Assembly: GCF_002777965.1 (NCBI RefSeq)
Contig: NZ_NGVR01000023.1
Location: 310,001 to 374,000 of the forward strand
Length of the DNA: 64,000 bases
Origin: Proteus columbae
GTDB taxonomy: Bacteria > Pseudomonadota > Gammaproteobacteria > Enterobacterales > Enterobacteriaceae
Direction of reading: 5' to 3'
In this document: positions 37,510-46,452 of the stretch, in pieces
Position numbering within the stretch: the stretch's first letter is position 1
Layout of the letters: every line of letters begins with the position of its first letter
Position numbers and translations under genes: made by a program
The notes under the pieces: generated by a model
The model's input: the letters and a program-made list of their open reading frames with translations, nothing else
Told to the model about the DNA's origin: nothing
Databases searched by the model: none

Positions 37510-38709
37510 ATGAAAAAAAAGAGCAGTATTGCATTTATCAGAAAAAAATTAGTTAAAGATAATTCTATCTACGTAAAAGAGCTCAGTGCGTTACTTCATG
37601 TTTCAGAAAGAACAATAAGAAGATACATAGATGAATTAGAGTTATTAGGTATTGCAACTAAATTTCATGGTGGTGTGAGATTACAAAAAGTTGAACTGGA
37701 ACCAATAATAAATAAGGCTATTGATGAAACTCGAGTGCTTCAAATTAATAGTGAAAAACAAAATAGCGATAAAAGAAATGAAGACAAATGCTCATTATAT
37801 ATTTTCGGATCTTTCAATTTAGATGTTGTTACAGAAATTGAAAGATTTCCTTTTGTAGGAGAGACAATTAAAGCAATTTCTACGAAATTTTTCCCTGGTG
37901 GAAAGGGGGCGAATCAAGCAGTTGCCGCTGCTGAATTAAACGATCATGTTCATTTTTTCGTAAAAGTAGGCGATGACTCATTTGGTGCTACGGCAGAAAA
38001 ATATTTCAGTACAACAAAAATAAATTCATATACCTTAATAAAAGATGCCAATGCAAAAACGGGAAATGCATTAGTAATGGTTGAGAATGCTTCTGGAAAT
38101 AATAGCATTATTATTGATCCTGGGGCTAATGCAACAATAACTAAAGATGAAATTCTTTCAGATATAAATAATCTGCAATCGGCAAAGATTTTTCTTACGC
38201 AATTAGAAAATAATATAGAAGCCACCAAGTTTGCTATTGAGATAGCAAAGAAATTGGGATGCTTTGTTATTCTAAATCCAGCGCCTTATTCAGATAAAAT
38301 TGTCTCACATTTGCCATCTATTGATTTATTAATACCAAATGGAACAGAAGCAGAACTAATATCAAATATTAAAATTGATAATGTGATTTCTGCTCAGCAA
38401 GCAATAAAAGCGATACATAATTTAGGTGTTAAAGAAATTGTGATGACACTAGGTGACAGTGGTGCACTTTATTTCAATGGTAAAATAATGAAGTATTACA
38501 AAGCAATGAATGCGTCTGTTATAGATACAAGCGGTGCTGGTGATGCATTTACTGGTGCATTGGCCGCAAAATTAATAGAAGGTGAAAATATGGATGAAGC
38601 TATTAAATTTTCTATTGCTTATGCGTCATTGGCTGTTGAAAAAAAAGGTGCGTCATCCATGCCATCTCGAACAAGTGTTGATGCCAGACTAAAAAAAGAG
38701 TGTATGTAA
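37510..38709 (+). CDS. DeoR-type HTH fused to a ribokinase (PfkB family)
   Basis: 399 residues. The N-terminal part (about 1-60) is a DeoR-family winged helix (YVKELSALLHVSERTIRRYIDELELLGI, then FHGGVRL). A linker of about 33 residues leads to a full PfkB sugar kinase (about 95-395) with the signature FPGGKGANQAVAAAEL and the catalytic DTSGAGDAFTGAL (GAGD at 342-345). The usual DeoR sensor domain is replaced by the kinase. As ribokinase it would make ribose 5-phosphate; as regulator it may sense its own substrate. AGGGG precedes ATG. It is first of a three-gene operon with a nucleoside transporter and a nucleoside hydrolase. Confidence 0.85.
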   Translation: MKKKSSIAFIRKKLVKDNSIYVKELSALLHVSERTIRRYIDELELLGIATKFHGGVRLQKVELEPIINKAIDETRVLQINSEKQNSDKRNEDKCSLYIFGSFNLDVVTEIERFPFVGETIKAISTKFFPGGKGANQAVAAAELNDHVHFFVKVGDDSFGATAEKYFSTTKINSYTLIKDANAKTGNALVMVENASGNNSIIIDPGANATITKDEILSDINNLQSAKIFLTQLENNIEATKFAIEIAKKLGCFVILNPAPYSDKIVSHLPSIDLLIPNGTEAELISNIKIDNVISAQQAIKAIHNLGVKEIVMTLGDSGALYFNGKIMKYYKAMNASVIDTSGAGDAFTGALAAKLIEGENMDEAIKFSIAYASLAVEKKGASSMPSRTSVDARLKKECM

Positions 38710-38762
38710 GGGAAGCGTAGAAATAACTCACCCCGTTAATAAATTATATCATCGAGGTTGTT

Positions 38763-39950
38763 ATGAAATATTTAATTTTTATCATTAGCCTTCTCATAAT
38801 ATTTATAGTGGCATCGGCTATTAGTTTTAAAACTCGTGAAATAAAAAGAAAAGCGATACCCATTGTTGTTCTTTTATTAATAGAAGCTATTGTTGCTTTT
38901 ATATTTTTACATACATCTGTTGGCACTACTATTCTGAATACAACAAGTATGGGTCTAGAATATTTAATACGTCACGCAAATAAAGGAATAGATTTTGTAT
39001 TTGGAGATATAAGTCATAAAACACCTGTTGTATTTGTTATTGTTGCTTTAATGCCATTAGTCTTTATTTGTTCGATTATTGGGATATTAAAATATTTTGG
39101 TATTCTTCGATTAATTATTCTGATTCTCGGATCCCTGATTAATAAGGTAGCCAAAGTTGGTAAATTAGAGTCTTTTTCAGCTATGAGTGCGGTTGTCGTT
39201 GGTATGATGGCGGTTTATGTCTCAATTAAAGAATATATACCCAATTTAACCAAGCCTCAGATGTATACAATCGCAGCATGTTCATTATCTACCGTCGATA
39301 TTGCAATACTCGGTGCATATACTCAGATGTTATCGCCTCAATTTGTCTTTATTGGTGTGTGTTTAAACTTTTTTAGTACTTTCGTTATTATTTCTATTAT
39401 TAATCCTAATGATCCTGTTGAAGTACCTAGCCATTTTTCGAGTTTTAAAGATGAACACCACAGCTTTTTTGAAGTATTAACAGATCATATGCTGGATGGC
39501 TTTAAGCTAATTCTAGCTATAATTCCGATGCTTCTAGGTTTTATTGCCTTAATCAGTATGTTGAATGATATTTTTTCATACATTATAGGAATTAGTTTCC
39601 AAGGTCTTCTTGGTTATATCTTCTCACCTCTTGCATTTGTACTTGGTGTTCCTTGGCAAGACAGTATTCAATTTGGGCAAATTATTGCTACTAAAATTTT
39701 GACAAATGAATTTGTTGCGATGGTTGATTATATCAAGCTAGAGAATTTAAGCCCAAGAACTGAAGCTATTATGTCGGTCTTTCTTATCTCATTCGCAAAC
39801 TTTGGATCTATCGGAATAATCATTGCTTGCATTGCCAGTATTAGTAAAGAGCATGGAAAAATAATAGCAGCAAATAGCTTTCGATTGATTATTGGTTCGA
39901 CATTGGTCAGTTGTTTATCTGCAACTATGGTCGGTATTTTTGTAAGTTAA
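38763..39950 (+). CDS. Concentrative nucleoside transporter (CNT/NupC family)
   Basis: 395 residues: a cation-coupled nucleoside importer of the inner membrane. About ten hydrophobic segments are visible, with the family features GIDFVFGD in the first third, the re-entrant block SFSAMSAVVVGMMAVYVSIKEYIPNLTKPQMYTI, GVPWQDSIQFGQIIATKILTNEFVAMVDY, and SFANFGSIGIIIACIASISKEHG near the end. GAGG precedes ATG, 53 bp after the kinase fusion gene. Context implies uptake of ribonucleosides for the downstream hydrolase. The exact nucleoside range cannot be read. Confidence 0.88.
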   Translation: MKYLIFIISLLIIFIVASAISFKTREIKRKAIPIVVLLLIEAIVAFIFLHTSVGTTILNTTSMGLEYLIRHANKGIDFVFGDISHKTPVVFVIVALMPLVFICSIIGILKYFGILRLIILILGSLINKVAKVGKLESFSAMSAVVVGMMAVYVSIKEYIPNLTKPQMYTIAACSLSTVDIAILGAYTQMLSPQFVFIGVCLNFFSTFVIISIINPNDPVEVPSHFSSFKDEHHSFFEVLTDHMLDGFKLILAIIPMLLGFIALISMLNDIFSYIIGISFQGLLGYIFSPLAFVLGVPWQDSIQFGQIIATKILTNEFVAMVDYIKLENLSPRTEAIMSVFLISFANFGSIGIIIACIASISKEHGKIIAANSFRLIIGSTLVSCLSATMVGIFVS

Positions 39951-40025
39951 TTCTTATTGTTCAGCCTTTTTTTAGTTCGACACATTATTTATGTGTGTTA
40001 TATGGGTTATTAAAGGAGAAGTTAT

Positions 40026-40958
40026 ATGACTAAAATCATTATAGATTGTGATCCAGGTGTTGATGATGCGATTGCCATTTTACTGGCATTGGCATCGCCC
40101 GAAATTAAAGTGATGGGAATAACGACAGTCGCTGGAAACGTTGAATTGGATAAAGTCCATGATAACGCGCGTAACATTCTTTCGTTTGTGTCGCGACCTG
40201 ATATACCTCTAGCCAGAGGATGTGAACGCCCATTCATTGCTCGTAGAGGAAGTAAAACGCAAGTGCATGGTAATAATGGTCTTGCAGGGGTTACGCTGCC
40301 AAAATCCAATTATGTATATCCTGATCAACATGCTGTCGATTTTATTATTGATACAGTTATGTCTCACCCTAAAGAAATTACTCTTTGTCCTACGGCACCA
40401 TTGACTAATATTGCGATGGCTATGCTCAAAGAGCCAAGACTTAAAGATAATGTAAAAGATATTGTTTTGATGGGAGGTGCTGCATTTTGTAATGGGAATA
40501 TAACACCTGCTGCTGAATTCAATTTTTATGTCGATCCTCATGCTGCACATATTGTTTTCGATACAGCCGAACATATCACTATGTTGGGATTGGATGTAAC
40601 CCATAAAGCGGATATTCGAGCAGGTCTATGTCAATCATTAGAACAAGGTAGCGTTATTGCCAGAACAGCAGCTAAAATGTCTCGTGGATATGCTGCATTT
40701 GATCCTTATTTACATGATCCTTGTGTAATTGGTTATCTTATTCGCCCTGACATTTTTACAGGTGTTAATGGTCATGTTGATATTGAATATGAATCGCGTA
40801 AGCTTTTTGGTTTCAGTTTTGCCACAGTTCAAGATAACACTGCAACATCTAAAAAAGATGATCATCTTAATGAACGCCGCATGAATACGATGATAATTAC
40901 TGATGTACAGTCAGAAAAATTAATGGCATTAATTTCTGAGCGAATTTTATCTTTATAG
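40026..40958 (+). CDS. Ribonucleoside hydrolase (IunH/Rih family)
   Basis: 310 residues: cleaves the N-glycosidic bond of ribonucleosides to base and ribose. The calcium and ribose-binding motif IIIDCDPGVDDAIAILLALA is at the N-terminus. Further blocks are TTVAGNVELDKVHDNARNIL, VHGNNGLAG, TAPLTNIAMAM, IVLMGGAAFCNGNITPAAEFNFYVDPHAAHIVF, GLDVTHKADI and LHDPCVIGYL, so catalytic residues look intact. AAAGGAG precedes ATG by 6 bases. As the third gene after CNT transporter and ribokinase, it supplies the ribose that the kinase phosphorylates. Which of RihA, B or C it is closest to is not assigned. Confidence 0.92.
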   Translation: MTKIIIDCDPGVDDAIAILLALASPEIKVMGITTVAGNVELDKVHDNARNILSFVSRPDIPLARGCERPFIARRGSKTQVHGNNGLAGVTLPKSNYVYPDQHAVDFIIDTVMSHPKEITLCPTAPLTNIAMAMLKEPRLKDNVKDIVLMGGAAFCNGNITPAAEFNFYVDPHAAHIVFDTAEHITMLGLDVTHKADIRAGLCQSLEQGSVIARTAAKMSRGYAAFDPYLHDPCVIGYLIRPDIFTGVNGHVDIEYESRKLFGFSFATVQDNTATSKKDDHLNERRMNTMIITDVQSEKLMALISERILSL

Positions 40959-41058
40959 ATAAAATTCATTTTCATCAAATAAGAACAACTAAAATGGCGT
41001 CTGACTCATAAAGGTACTGTTGTAAAATTTCTGATATAAATTGACACATTTTTAGGTA

Positions 41059-41095
41059 TAAAACGCTCAATAAAGGTATTGAGCGTTTTATTGTT
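41059..41095 (+). terminator. Nucleoside operon terminator
   Basis: TAAAACGCTCAATA-AAGG-TATTGAGCGTTTTA, a 14-bp perfect stem, is followed by TTGTTGTTT, about 100 bases past the nucleoside hydrolase gene. Confidence 0.9.
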
Positions 41096-41172
41096 GTTTA
41101 GTGTTCTGCACAGCAGAATCAAAAATAATGTATAGATAAACAAAGGAGAAAGATCATTTTTTTATTGATGAT

Positions 41173-41191
41173 GCTAATGATAATTGTTAGC
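41173..41191 (+). promoter_or_regulatory. Fur box before the binding-protein gene
   Basis: GCTAATGATAATTGTTAGC agrees with the Fur consensus GATAATGATAATCATTATC at 15 of 19 positions and is itself palindromic. It lies 29 bp upstream of the ATG at 41220. It predicts iron-dependent repression. Confidence 0.82.
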
Positions 41192-41219
41192 ATTAACTCT
41201 CTATTATGGAGAGTATACT

Positions 41220-42347
41220 ATGAAAAATAAATATCACCTGCTAGCAATATCTCTTTCTGCATTACTTCCTTTTACTGCATCAGCTACAACATATCCAGTT
41301 ACAATTACGGATACCGATGGGCAAAAAATAACGTTAAAGCATGAACCCAAACGCATTATATTACAAGATGGTAGAGATATTTTAACGCTGGCTTTGCTTG
41401 ATAGAAATAATCCGTTTGAAAGGGTTGTAGCATGGAATAATAATCTAAAAAAATCGGATCCTCAGACAGTTTCTTTATTAGAACAGAAATGGAAATCTAA
41501 TATAAATGCGATCCCTGATATGGGATTTAATGACAAAGGTGAAGTTAATGCAGAGCAAGTTATTGCACAACAACCTGATATTTTGATAGCTCAGCTAAGA
41601 GCAAAACCTGCATTAGAAGGATCGGGTGTTGCCAGTATTTTAAAAGAGGCCAATATTCCTATTATTTATGTTGATACTTTTTTAGAGCCAGTCAAAAATA
41701 CAAAGGATAGTGTTGAACTTCTTGGTATCATTTTAAATAAAGAGAATGAAGCTAAAGAATATACAGATTTTTATCAACAACACCTAGATAATATTAAAAA
41801 TAAAACTCAAGAAATTAAAAATAAACCAAGTGTATTTGTAGAAGCAAAAGCTGGAGCTAATGGTGATGGATGTTGCTTTACACATAATAATGCGGGTTGG
41901 GGTGGTTTGATTCAAGCTGTTGGAGGTGACAATATTGGCAGTCATTTCTTACCAGGAGCTTCGGGTGTTATTTCTTTAGAGCAAGTTATTAGCACTAAAC
42001 CTGATGTCTATATTGTAACGGGATCTCGCTGGATTAATAAAAATAGTATTGCTGCACCATTTGGTTATGGGGTATCTAGCAAAGAGACTCAAGAAGGTTT
42101 CAAACGATTGAAGAGTCGAATTGGATTTAATCAGATTGCAGCAGTCGAAAATGAGCGATTATATGGTATATATCATAATTTCTATAATCATCCATATAAT
42201 ATCGTTGGCTTAGAATATTTAGCAACCTTCATTTATCCTGAACAATTTGCAGAATTAAAGCCAGAAAACACTTATAAAGAGATAATAGAAAAATATACCA
42301 ACCTACCTAAAGCTGAATTTATTTGGGCTGCAAAAGCAGATAAATAG
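41220..42347 (+). CDS. Periplasmic iron-siderophore-type binding protein
   Basis: 375 residues. The start at ATG 41220 follows GGAGAG and gives the signal peptide MKNKYHLLAISLSALLPFTASA with TTYPVTITDTDGQ after it; the frame to 41184 lies on the Fur box and is rejected. The protein is of the FecB/BtuF class-III substrate-binding fold: PKRIILQDGRDILTLALLD, NAEQVIAQQPDILIAQLR, IPIIYVDTFLEPVKNTKDSVELLG, GWGGLIQAVGGDNIGS and SLEQVISTKPDVYIVTGS. No permease or ATPase gene is adjacent, so it must use partners elsewhere. The ligand is unknown; the Fur box implies ferric chelates. Confidence 0.87.
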   Translation: MKNKYHLLAISLSALLPFTASATTYPVTITDTDGQKITLKHEPKRIILQDGRDILTLALLDRNNPFERVVAWNNNLKKSDPQTVSLLEQKWKSNINAIPDMGFNDKGEVNAEQVIAQQPDILIAQLRAKPALEGSGVASILKEANIPIIYVDTFLEPVKNTKDSVELLGIILNKENEAKEYTDFYQQHLDNIKNKTQEIKNKPSVFVEAKAGANGDGCCFTHNNAGWGGLIQAVGGDNIGSHFLPGASGVISLEQVISTKPDVYIVTGSRWINKNSIAAPFGYGVSSKETQEGFKRLKSRIGFNQIAAVENERLYGIYHNFYNHPYNIVGLEYLATFIYPEQFAELKPENTYKEIIEKYTNLPKAEFIWAAKADK

Positions 42348-42358
42348 AAATTTATTAT

Positions 42359-42382
42359 AGCCCTTTTTTAAGGGCTTTCTAT
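42359..42382 (+). terminator. Terminator after the binding-protein gene
   Basis: AGCCCTT-TTTT-AAGGGCT followed by TTCTAT lies 12 bases past the stop. Confidence 0.75.
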
Positions 42383-42403
42383 ATTCATTTACATTTCGAT
42401 CAA

Positions 42404-42598
42404 TCAGAGTATCTGACTTAATAAAGCTAAAATAAGACTAATAACTATAATAATAAGCAATACCCCCAGACACGTTCTTACTAAAAGGCAAGAAAGTGTT
42501 GTTGGCGGTGCTTTAGGAAAAAGTGCAGAGAAACACCAATAGGCTAATATAGAGGTCGAAAAAATCGCAAAAAGTATATAACTAATAAAAAAGTTCAT
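42404..42598 (-). CDS. Small two-helix membrane protein, unknown
   Basis: 64 residues, not recognised. Two hydrophobic segments (about 4-26 and about 38-62) frame a short loop, FPKAPPTTLSCLLVRT. The ribosome binding site is weak (AAGAG about 9 bases before the ATG). It lies 3' of a decayed DUF4303 gene on the same strand and convergent with the binding-protein gene. The composition is consistent with a genuine small inner-membrane protein, but there is no family evidence. Confidence 0.45.
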   Translation of the reverse strand: MNFFISYILFAIFSTSILAYWCFSALFPKAPPTTLSCLLVRTCLGVLLIIIVISLILALLSQIL

Positions 42599-42692
42599 TT
42601 ATTGATACTCTTTTGGTGTTAATAATAAATAACAGTTCGGTTATCACTTTATTTTTGAACATCTACGATATTTATTGTTCTACTCAGTTTTA

Positions 42693-43160
42693 TTAATATT
42701 TTTCAATACGTATTAAAGCATCTTCAACTTCTTCGTCATGGTCAATTGTAAAAGCAATAAAATCCTCAGTTTTTGGGATTTTTTTGTAAGTCTCTGTTTG
42801 CTTAAACAGGGTTAGAGATTCTGAAAATATTTGAATAACTTTTGTTAAAACGTGAGAGTAAGAACCATCTTCATAAGACGTTTGATAAAGTTGTTCTAAG
42901 GATGTTTCATCAATAGGATAAATAGTACTAAAGCATTGGTATTCCCAATCACCTGTATTGTACTTTAAGCTTTTTATCTCTTCATTTGAATGATAAGTGT
43001 AACTATTAGATTGATTTTGATAGTATTTTAATGTTTTTTGAAAATGCTCTTCAGTGTTAAGGAAAAGGTTTATTTCTCCATATGCGGCATTTAAATCGAA
43101 CGCAAAGGCATAAAAGACTTCGCCACTTTTTATTTGTGATAAAAAACACCTAATGATAGT
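42693..43160 (-). pseudogene. DUF4303 family gene lacking its start
   Basis: An open frame runs from 43160 (after an in-frame TGA) to the stop at 42693, but has no ATG, GTG or TTG start. From 43139 it reads like a DUF4303 protein: SGEVFYAFAFDLNAAYGEIN, then LFLNTEEHFQKTLKYYQ, SLKYNTGDWEYQCF and an acidic end, about 148 residues. Family members begin with about 20 further residues, which are replaced here by the terminator of the next gene at 43141-43176. DUF4303 proteins occur with SUKH-type immunity proteins near toxin loci. It is most likely a 5' deletion product and not expressed. Confidence 0.72.
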
Positions 43161-43176
43161 TCAAAAGGTGTTTTTT
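43141..43176 (-). terminator. Terminator of the PACE efflux gene
   Basis: AAAAAACACC / GGTGTTTTTT form a 10-bp stem 9 bases past the PACE stop. The minus strand ends in six T residues. Confidence 0.85.
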
Positions 43177-43184
43177 GCTAGCAG

Positions 43185-43637
43185 TTATTGGCGTGCAATA
43201 ATGCGCCTTTCTTTATGGTTAGACCAATTTTCGCGCAATTTATCGTAACTAAGATTAAATGCATAAGTATAGAAAAGGAAAAATACGAAAAATCCCATTT
43301 CCAATAAAAAAGCCTCCCACAATGACATATTTAATAAAAATGCTAAAACAGGTAACCCTATAATAATAAAGGTAAGCTCAAAACCTAAAGTATGGATTAC
43401 ACGCACTTTAGTTGTTTTTAAACCTTTAGATAAGGGCCAAAAAAGATCAAAAATCATGTTATAAAATAAGTTCAACAACATCGCTAATGTTGATAAAACA
43501 ATCGCTACTGTCCCCATTTGAAAAATTGAACGACTTAAAAGCCATGCACTAAGTGGCGCTGTGATCAATATTGCAATTACTTCAAATGAAACTGCATGAA
43601 AAACGCGCTCAGTGAATGTTTTTTGATATTTATTCAT
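43185..43637 (-). CDS. PACE-family efflux transporter (AceI-like)
   Basis: 150 residues, the usual length for proteobacterial antimicrobial compound efflux pumps, four-helix inner-membrane proton antiporters for chlorhexidine and related biocides. Two tandem bacterial transmembrane-pair domains are visible: ERVFHAVSFEVIAILITAPLSAWLL with helix 2 FYNMIFDLFWP, then RVIHTLGFELTFIIIGLPVLAFLLNMS with YTYAFNLSYDKLRE. The conserved Glu of helix 1 (SFEV) is present. The start ATG at 43637 sits 3 bases after AAGGTGG; extra codons to 43664 are not used. It is divergent from a LysR gene with a perfect palindrome between. Confidence 0.9.
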   Translation of the reverse strand: MNKYQKTFTERVFHAVSFEVIAILITAPLSAWLLSRSIFQMGTVAIVLSTLAMLLNLFYNMIFDLFWPLSKGLKTTKVRVIHTLGFELTFIIIGLPVLAFLLNMSLWEAFLLEMGFFVFFLFYTYAFNLSYDKLRENWSNHKERRIIARQ

Positions 43638-43688
43638 ATACCACCTTAGATTTATTTTCAGCAAAAAACGAGTGCAATTATTGGTGAG

Positions 43689-43708
43689 ATTTTGTATATA
43701 TACAAAAT
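43689..43708. promoter_or_regulatory. Perfect 20-bp palindrome between PACE and LysR genes
   Basis: ATTTTGTATATATACAAAAT is an exact palindrome with a T-N11-A pattern of LysR operators. It lies 52 bp from the PACE start and 29 bp from the LysR start. It is the likely regulator binding site. Confidence 0.62.
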
Positions 43709-43736
43709 AGGAGCCATCGAAAAAGCCGATACCATA

Positions 43737-44609
43737 ATGAATTATTCCATAGAGACTTTGCGTATATTTGTTGAAGCCGCATCATTAAAATCATTTTCTG
43801 CCACTGCACGAAAATTCAATAAAAGTCAATCAACAGTCAGCAATGCAATTACTGGCTTTGAAGATGATATGGGATTTGAATTATTTGACCGTAAAGGTCG
43901 AGAATCCACATTAACATTTGCAGGACAGAAAGTATTGAGTCTTGTTGAAGATATTTTAGCGGCAGATGAGCGATTACAAGCACTAAGAATAGATCTGTCG
44001 CCTGAAATGGAGCCACGGTTGAGTTGTGTTTTTTCAGATATGTATCAACCGCCTTATTCTGAATATCTTTTAAAAATGCTAGATAAAGAGTTTCCGCATA
44101 TTGAGTTTGAATTTTTGATTGCCGAAAATGATGATGTAATTAATATGCTACAGAATAATAAAACTCATATGGGCATGATGGAGTCTAGAATAGAATATCC
44201 ACCAGATATTGCTTTTGCCAGATTACCTATGCAAGGTGAGCTAGGATTGTATGCACATAAATCCCATCCTTTAGCGAAAGAAAAAACGATCACCTATCAA
44301 CATTTAACGATGAATCGTCAATTAAGGCTAAGTAGTCGTGCTCAATTTATTATTAATAGTGAAAAGAATTGGTTGGCACCTAACTATTTGTTACTGCTTG
44401 AAATGGCGGAACAAGAAATGGGATGGGCAATATTACCTACTTGGCTTGTCGAGCAATTTGGGCATGAGTTATTAGTTAGCTTAAATTACGATCAGTTTCC
44501 GAAAAAAATAGATATTGATTTAGTGTGGTCAAGAAATAATCCACCAGGAAAAGCGGGATATTGGATGATAGATAAACTGTTGAAAAACAACATTCTGCAT
44601 TCTATTTAG
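43737..44609 (+). CDS. LysR-family regulator divergent from the PACE pump
   Basis: 290 residues. The N-terminal winged helix (about 1-60) reads IETLRIFVEAASLKSFSATARKFNKSQSTVSNAITGFEDDMGFELFDRKGR, and a periplasmic-binding-protein-like effector domain follows (about 90-290). The start ATG at 43737 (MNYSIETLRIF) fits the family, but no clear ribosome binding site is seen, so the message may be leaderless or weakly translated. The divergent layout matches AceR-AceI, where a LysR protein activates the biocide pump. The effector is not known. Confidence 0.9.
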   Translation: MNYSIETLRIFVEAASLKSFSATARKFNKSQSTVSNAITGFEDDMGFELFDRKGRESTLTFAGQKVLSLVEDILAADERLQALRIDLSPEMEPRLSCVFSDMYQPPYSEYLLKMLDKEFPHIEFEFLIAENDDVINMLQNNKTHMGMMESRIEYPPDIAFARLPMQGELGLYAHKSHPLAKEKTITYQHLTMNRQLRLSSRAQFIINSEKNWLAPNYLLLLEMAEQEMGWAILPTWLVEQFGHELLVSLNYDQFPKKIDIDLVWSRNNPPGKAGYWMIDKLLKNNILHSI

Positions 44610-44710
44610 GTCTGGAAAATAAATAACTCAACATAATTTCCGTGTTCTATAATTAATAAGGTCAGGGTATTAATATTTAATTCATTATTTAACATAATTG
44701 AGATATCACT

Positions 44711-45652
44711 ATGGAATTAAAGGATTACTACGCCATAATGGGTGTCACACCCACTGATGATACTAAAACGATTAAAACAGCTTATCGTCGTTTAGCAAAA
44801 AAATATCATCCAGATGTAAGTAAAGAGCCAAATGCAGAAGAGCGTTTTAAAGAAATTGCTCAAGCATGGGAAATATTAGGCGATGAACAACGTAGAGCCG
44901 AATATGATGAACTTTGGGCCCATCGCAACGATCCTAAATTTAGGCAATTTACACAACAACATTCAAATAAAGATCAAGAAAACTTTAGCCAAGAAGATTT
45001 TGATGATTTTTACTCTTCATTTTTCGGTCAACACTCCCCATTTGAAGGGCATCGAGCTCAACAGGCGACTAAACAGCGTGGACATGATTTAGAAATAGAA
45101 TTAGCTGTTTTTCTGGAAGAATCACAGGAAGAGCATAAGCGTACGATTAGTTATCACTTACCTGTTTATAATGTTTTCGGCATTTTGGAAAAAGAAATCC
45201 CTAAAACTTTGAATGTTAAAATTCCAGCTGGTGTGATTGATGGGCAACGTATTCGTTTAAAAGGTCAGGGAACAATAGGTGAAAATGGAGGAGAGAATGG
45301 TGATTTATGGCTAACAATTCGTATTGCACCTCATCCTCTATTTGATATTAAAGGCCATGATTTAGAAATAGTTGTCCCAGTAGCTCCTTGGGAAGCTGCA
45401 TTAGGTGCAAAAATTCCTATACCTACAATAAAAGAAAAAATATTGTTAACTATTCCAGCGGGAAGTCAGGCAGGACAAAAGCTACGTATTAAAGGAAAAG
45501 GGTTAATTAGCAAAAATGTCAGCGGTGATTTATATGTAATTTTAAAAATTGTGATGCCGCCTAAACCTGATGAAAAGATACGCGAATTATGGCAACAAAT
45601 TGCAGATAGCCAGACCGATTATAATCCACGTAAAGACTGGGAGAATAAATAA
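44711..45652 (+). CDS. cbpA: Curved DNA-binding protein CbpA (DnaJ-like co-chaperone)
   Basis: 313 residues: a nucleoid-associated J-protein that binds curved DNA and works with DnaK. The J domain is at about 4-70 with the HPD motif in [12 protein letters not shown]. There is a short linker rich in Gln, Phe and Asp instead of the zinc-finger region, and two C-terminal beta domains follow (about 115-300: [65 protein letters not shown]). The stop overlaps the cbpM start by one base. The pair is transcribed together and ends in a terminator. Confidence 0.96.
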   Translation: MELKDYYAIMGVTPTDDTKTIKTAYRRLAKKYHPDVSKEPNAEERFKEIAQAWEILGDEQRRAEYDELWAHRNDPKFRQFTQQHSNKDQENFSQEDFDDFYSSFFGQHSPFEGHRAQQATKQRGHDLEIELAVFLEESQEEHKRTISYHLPVYNVFGILEKEIPKTLNVKIPAGVIDGQRIRLKGQGTIGENGGENGDLWLTIRIAPHPLFDIKGHDLEIVVPVAPWEAALGAKIPIPTIKEKILLTIPAGSQAGQKLRIKGKGLISKNVSGDLYVILKIVMPPKPDEKIRELWQQIADSQTDYNPRKDWENK

Positions 45653-45957
45653 TGGGTCAATTAACAACAACAGTTTTCACTGTTACTGAGTTTTGTCATC
45701 ACACGGGAATATCAAATGATGAGCTTAAAGAGTTTGTAGCTCTTGGTGTAATCGAACCGCTAGAAATTGAAACTCAGGAGTGGTTTTTTGATGATAACGC
45801 TATTGTGGTGACACATCGTGCATTAAAACTTCATAAAGAACTTGCACTAGATTGGCATGGTATTGCCATAGCACTGACTTTATTAGATGAAAATGAACAG
45901 TTAAGACAAGAAAATAAGCAATTACGTCAGCAGTTAATGCGTTTTATAAATGAATAA
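45652..45957 (+). CDS. cbpM: CbpA modulator CbpM
   Basis: 101 residues. CbpM binds the J domain of CbpA and inhibits both its co-chaperone and DNA-binding activity. It has a MerR-like N-terminal helical fold (VTEFCHHTGISNDELKEFVALGVIEP), a middle AIVVTHRALKLHKELALDWHGIAIALTLLDE and a C-terminal coiled coil (NEQLRQENKQLRQQLM). Overlap with cbpA by one base implies coupled translation, as in E. coli. Confidence 0.95.
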   Translation: MGQLTTTVFTVTEFCHHTGISNDELKEFVALGVIEPLEIETQEWFFDDNAIVVTHRALKLHKELALDWHGIAIALTLLDENEQLRQENKQLRQQLMRFINE

Positions 45958-45966
45958 AGATTAATA

Positions 45967-46010
45967 AAATAGCCACTAAAACAGTAAACAACTTTAGTGG
46001 CTATTTGAAT
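45967..46010 (+). terminator. cbpAM terminator
   Basis: AAATAGCCACTAAA / TTTAGTGGCTATTT, a 14-bp perfect stem (45967-45980 with 45993-46006), begins 10 bases past the cbpM stop. Confidence 0.85.
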
Positions 46011-46452
46011 TTATAAAAGAAAAAATCAACTAATAATTTCTAATAAAAGAGTTACAGCAAATAAGGTGTTAGCTCTTTTTTAGGCCGCCATAACAAAATT
46101 AACATAAAATATTATCAGATTTAATGTATTGTTATTATCTTTAATATCAATTGTTATTTATATAAATAACATCGTTATTAATTACATGATCGTAATATTA
46201 ATAACAAATTACATCTGGATTTATTTGTATTTGAAATATGTTTTTCTATAAATCTAACTAATATTAATATGATGCGTGTAATTAATGTTTTTATTTCGAA
46301 ATATAATGATCATTGAGATATAAATCACGGAAACCCATACTTTTTCATTGTTAATATTTCGCATCAAATTATCTATCTGGTTTTTTATTTTGATTCTAAA
46401 AAGATACTTAATTGAACTACAAATTATAAATAACAAGCAAATGGGGAGTTTT
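46011..46452. other. AT-rich intergenic region before the dipeptidase gene
   Basis: About 440 bases with many A/T palindromes. No supportable gene is seen; a minus-strand 70-codon frame across it lacks a ribosome binding site and has biased low-complexity content. It must hold the promoter of the dipeptidase gene. Confidence 0.5.
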
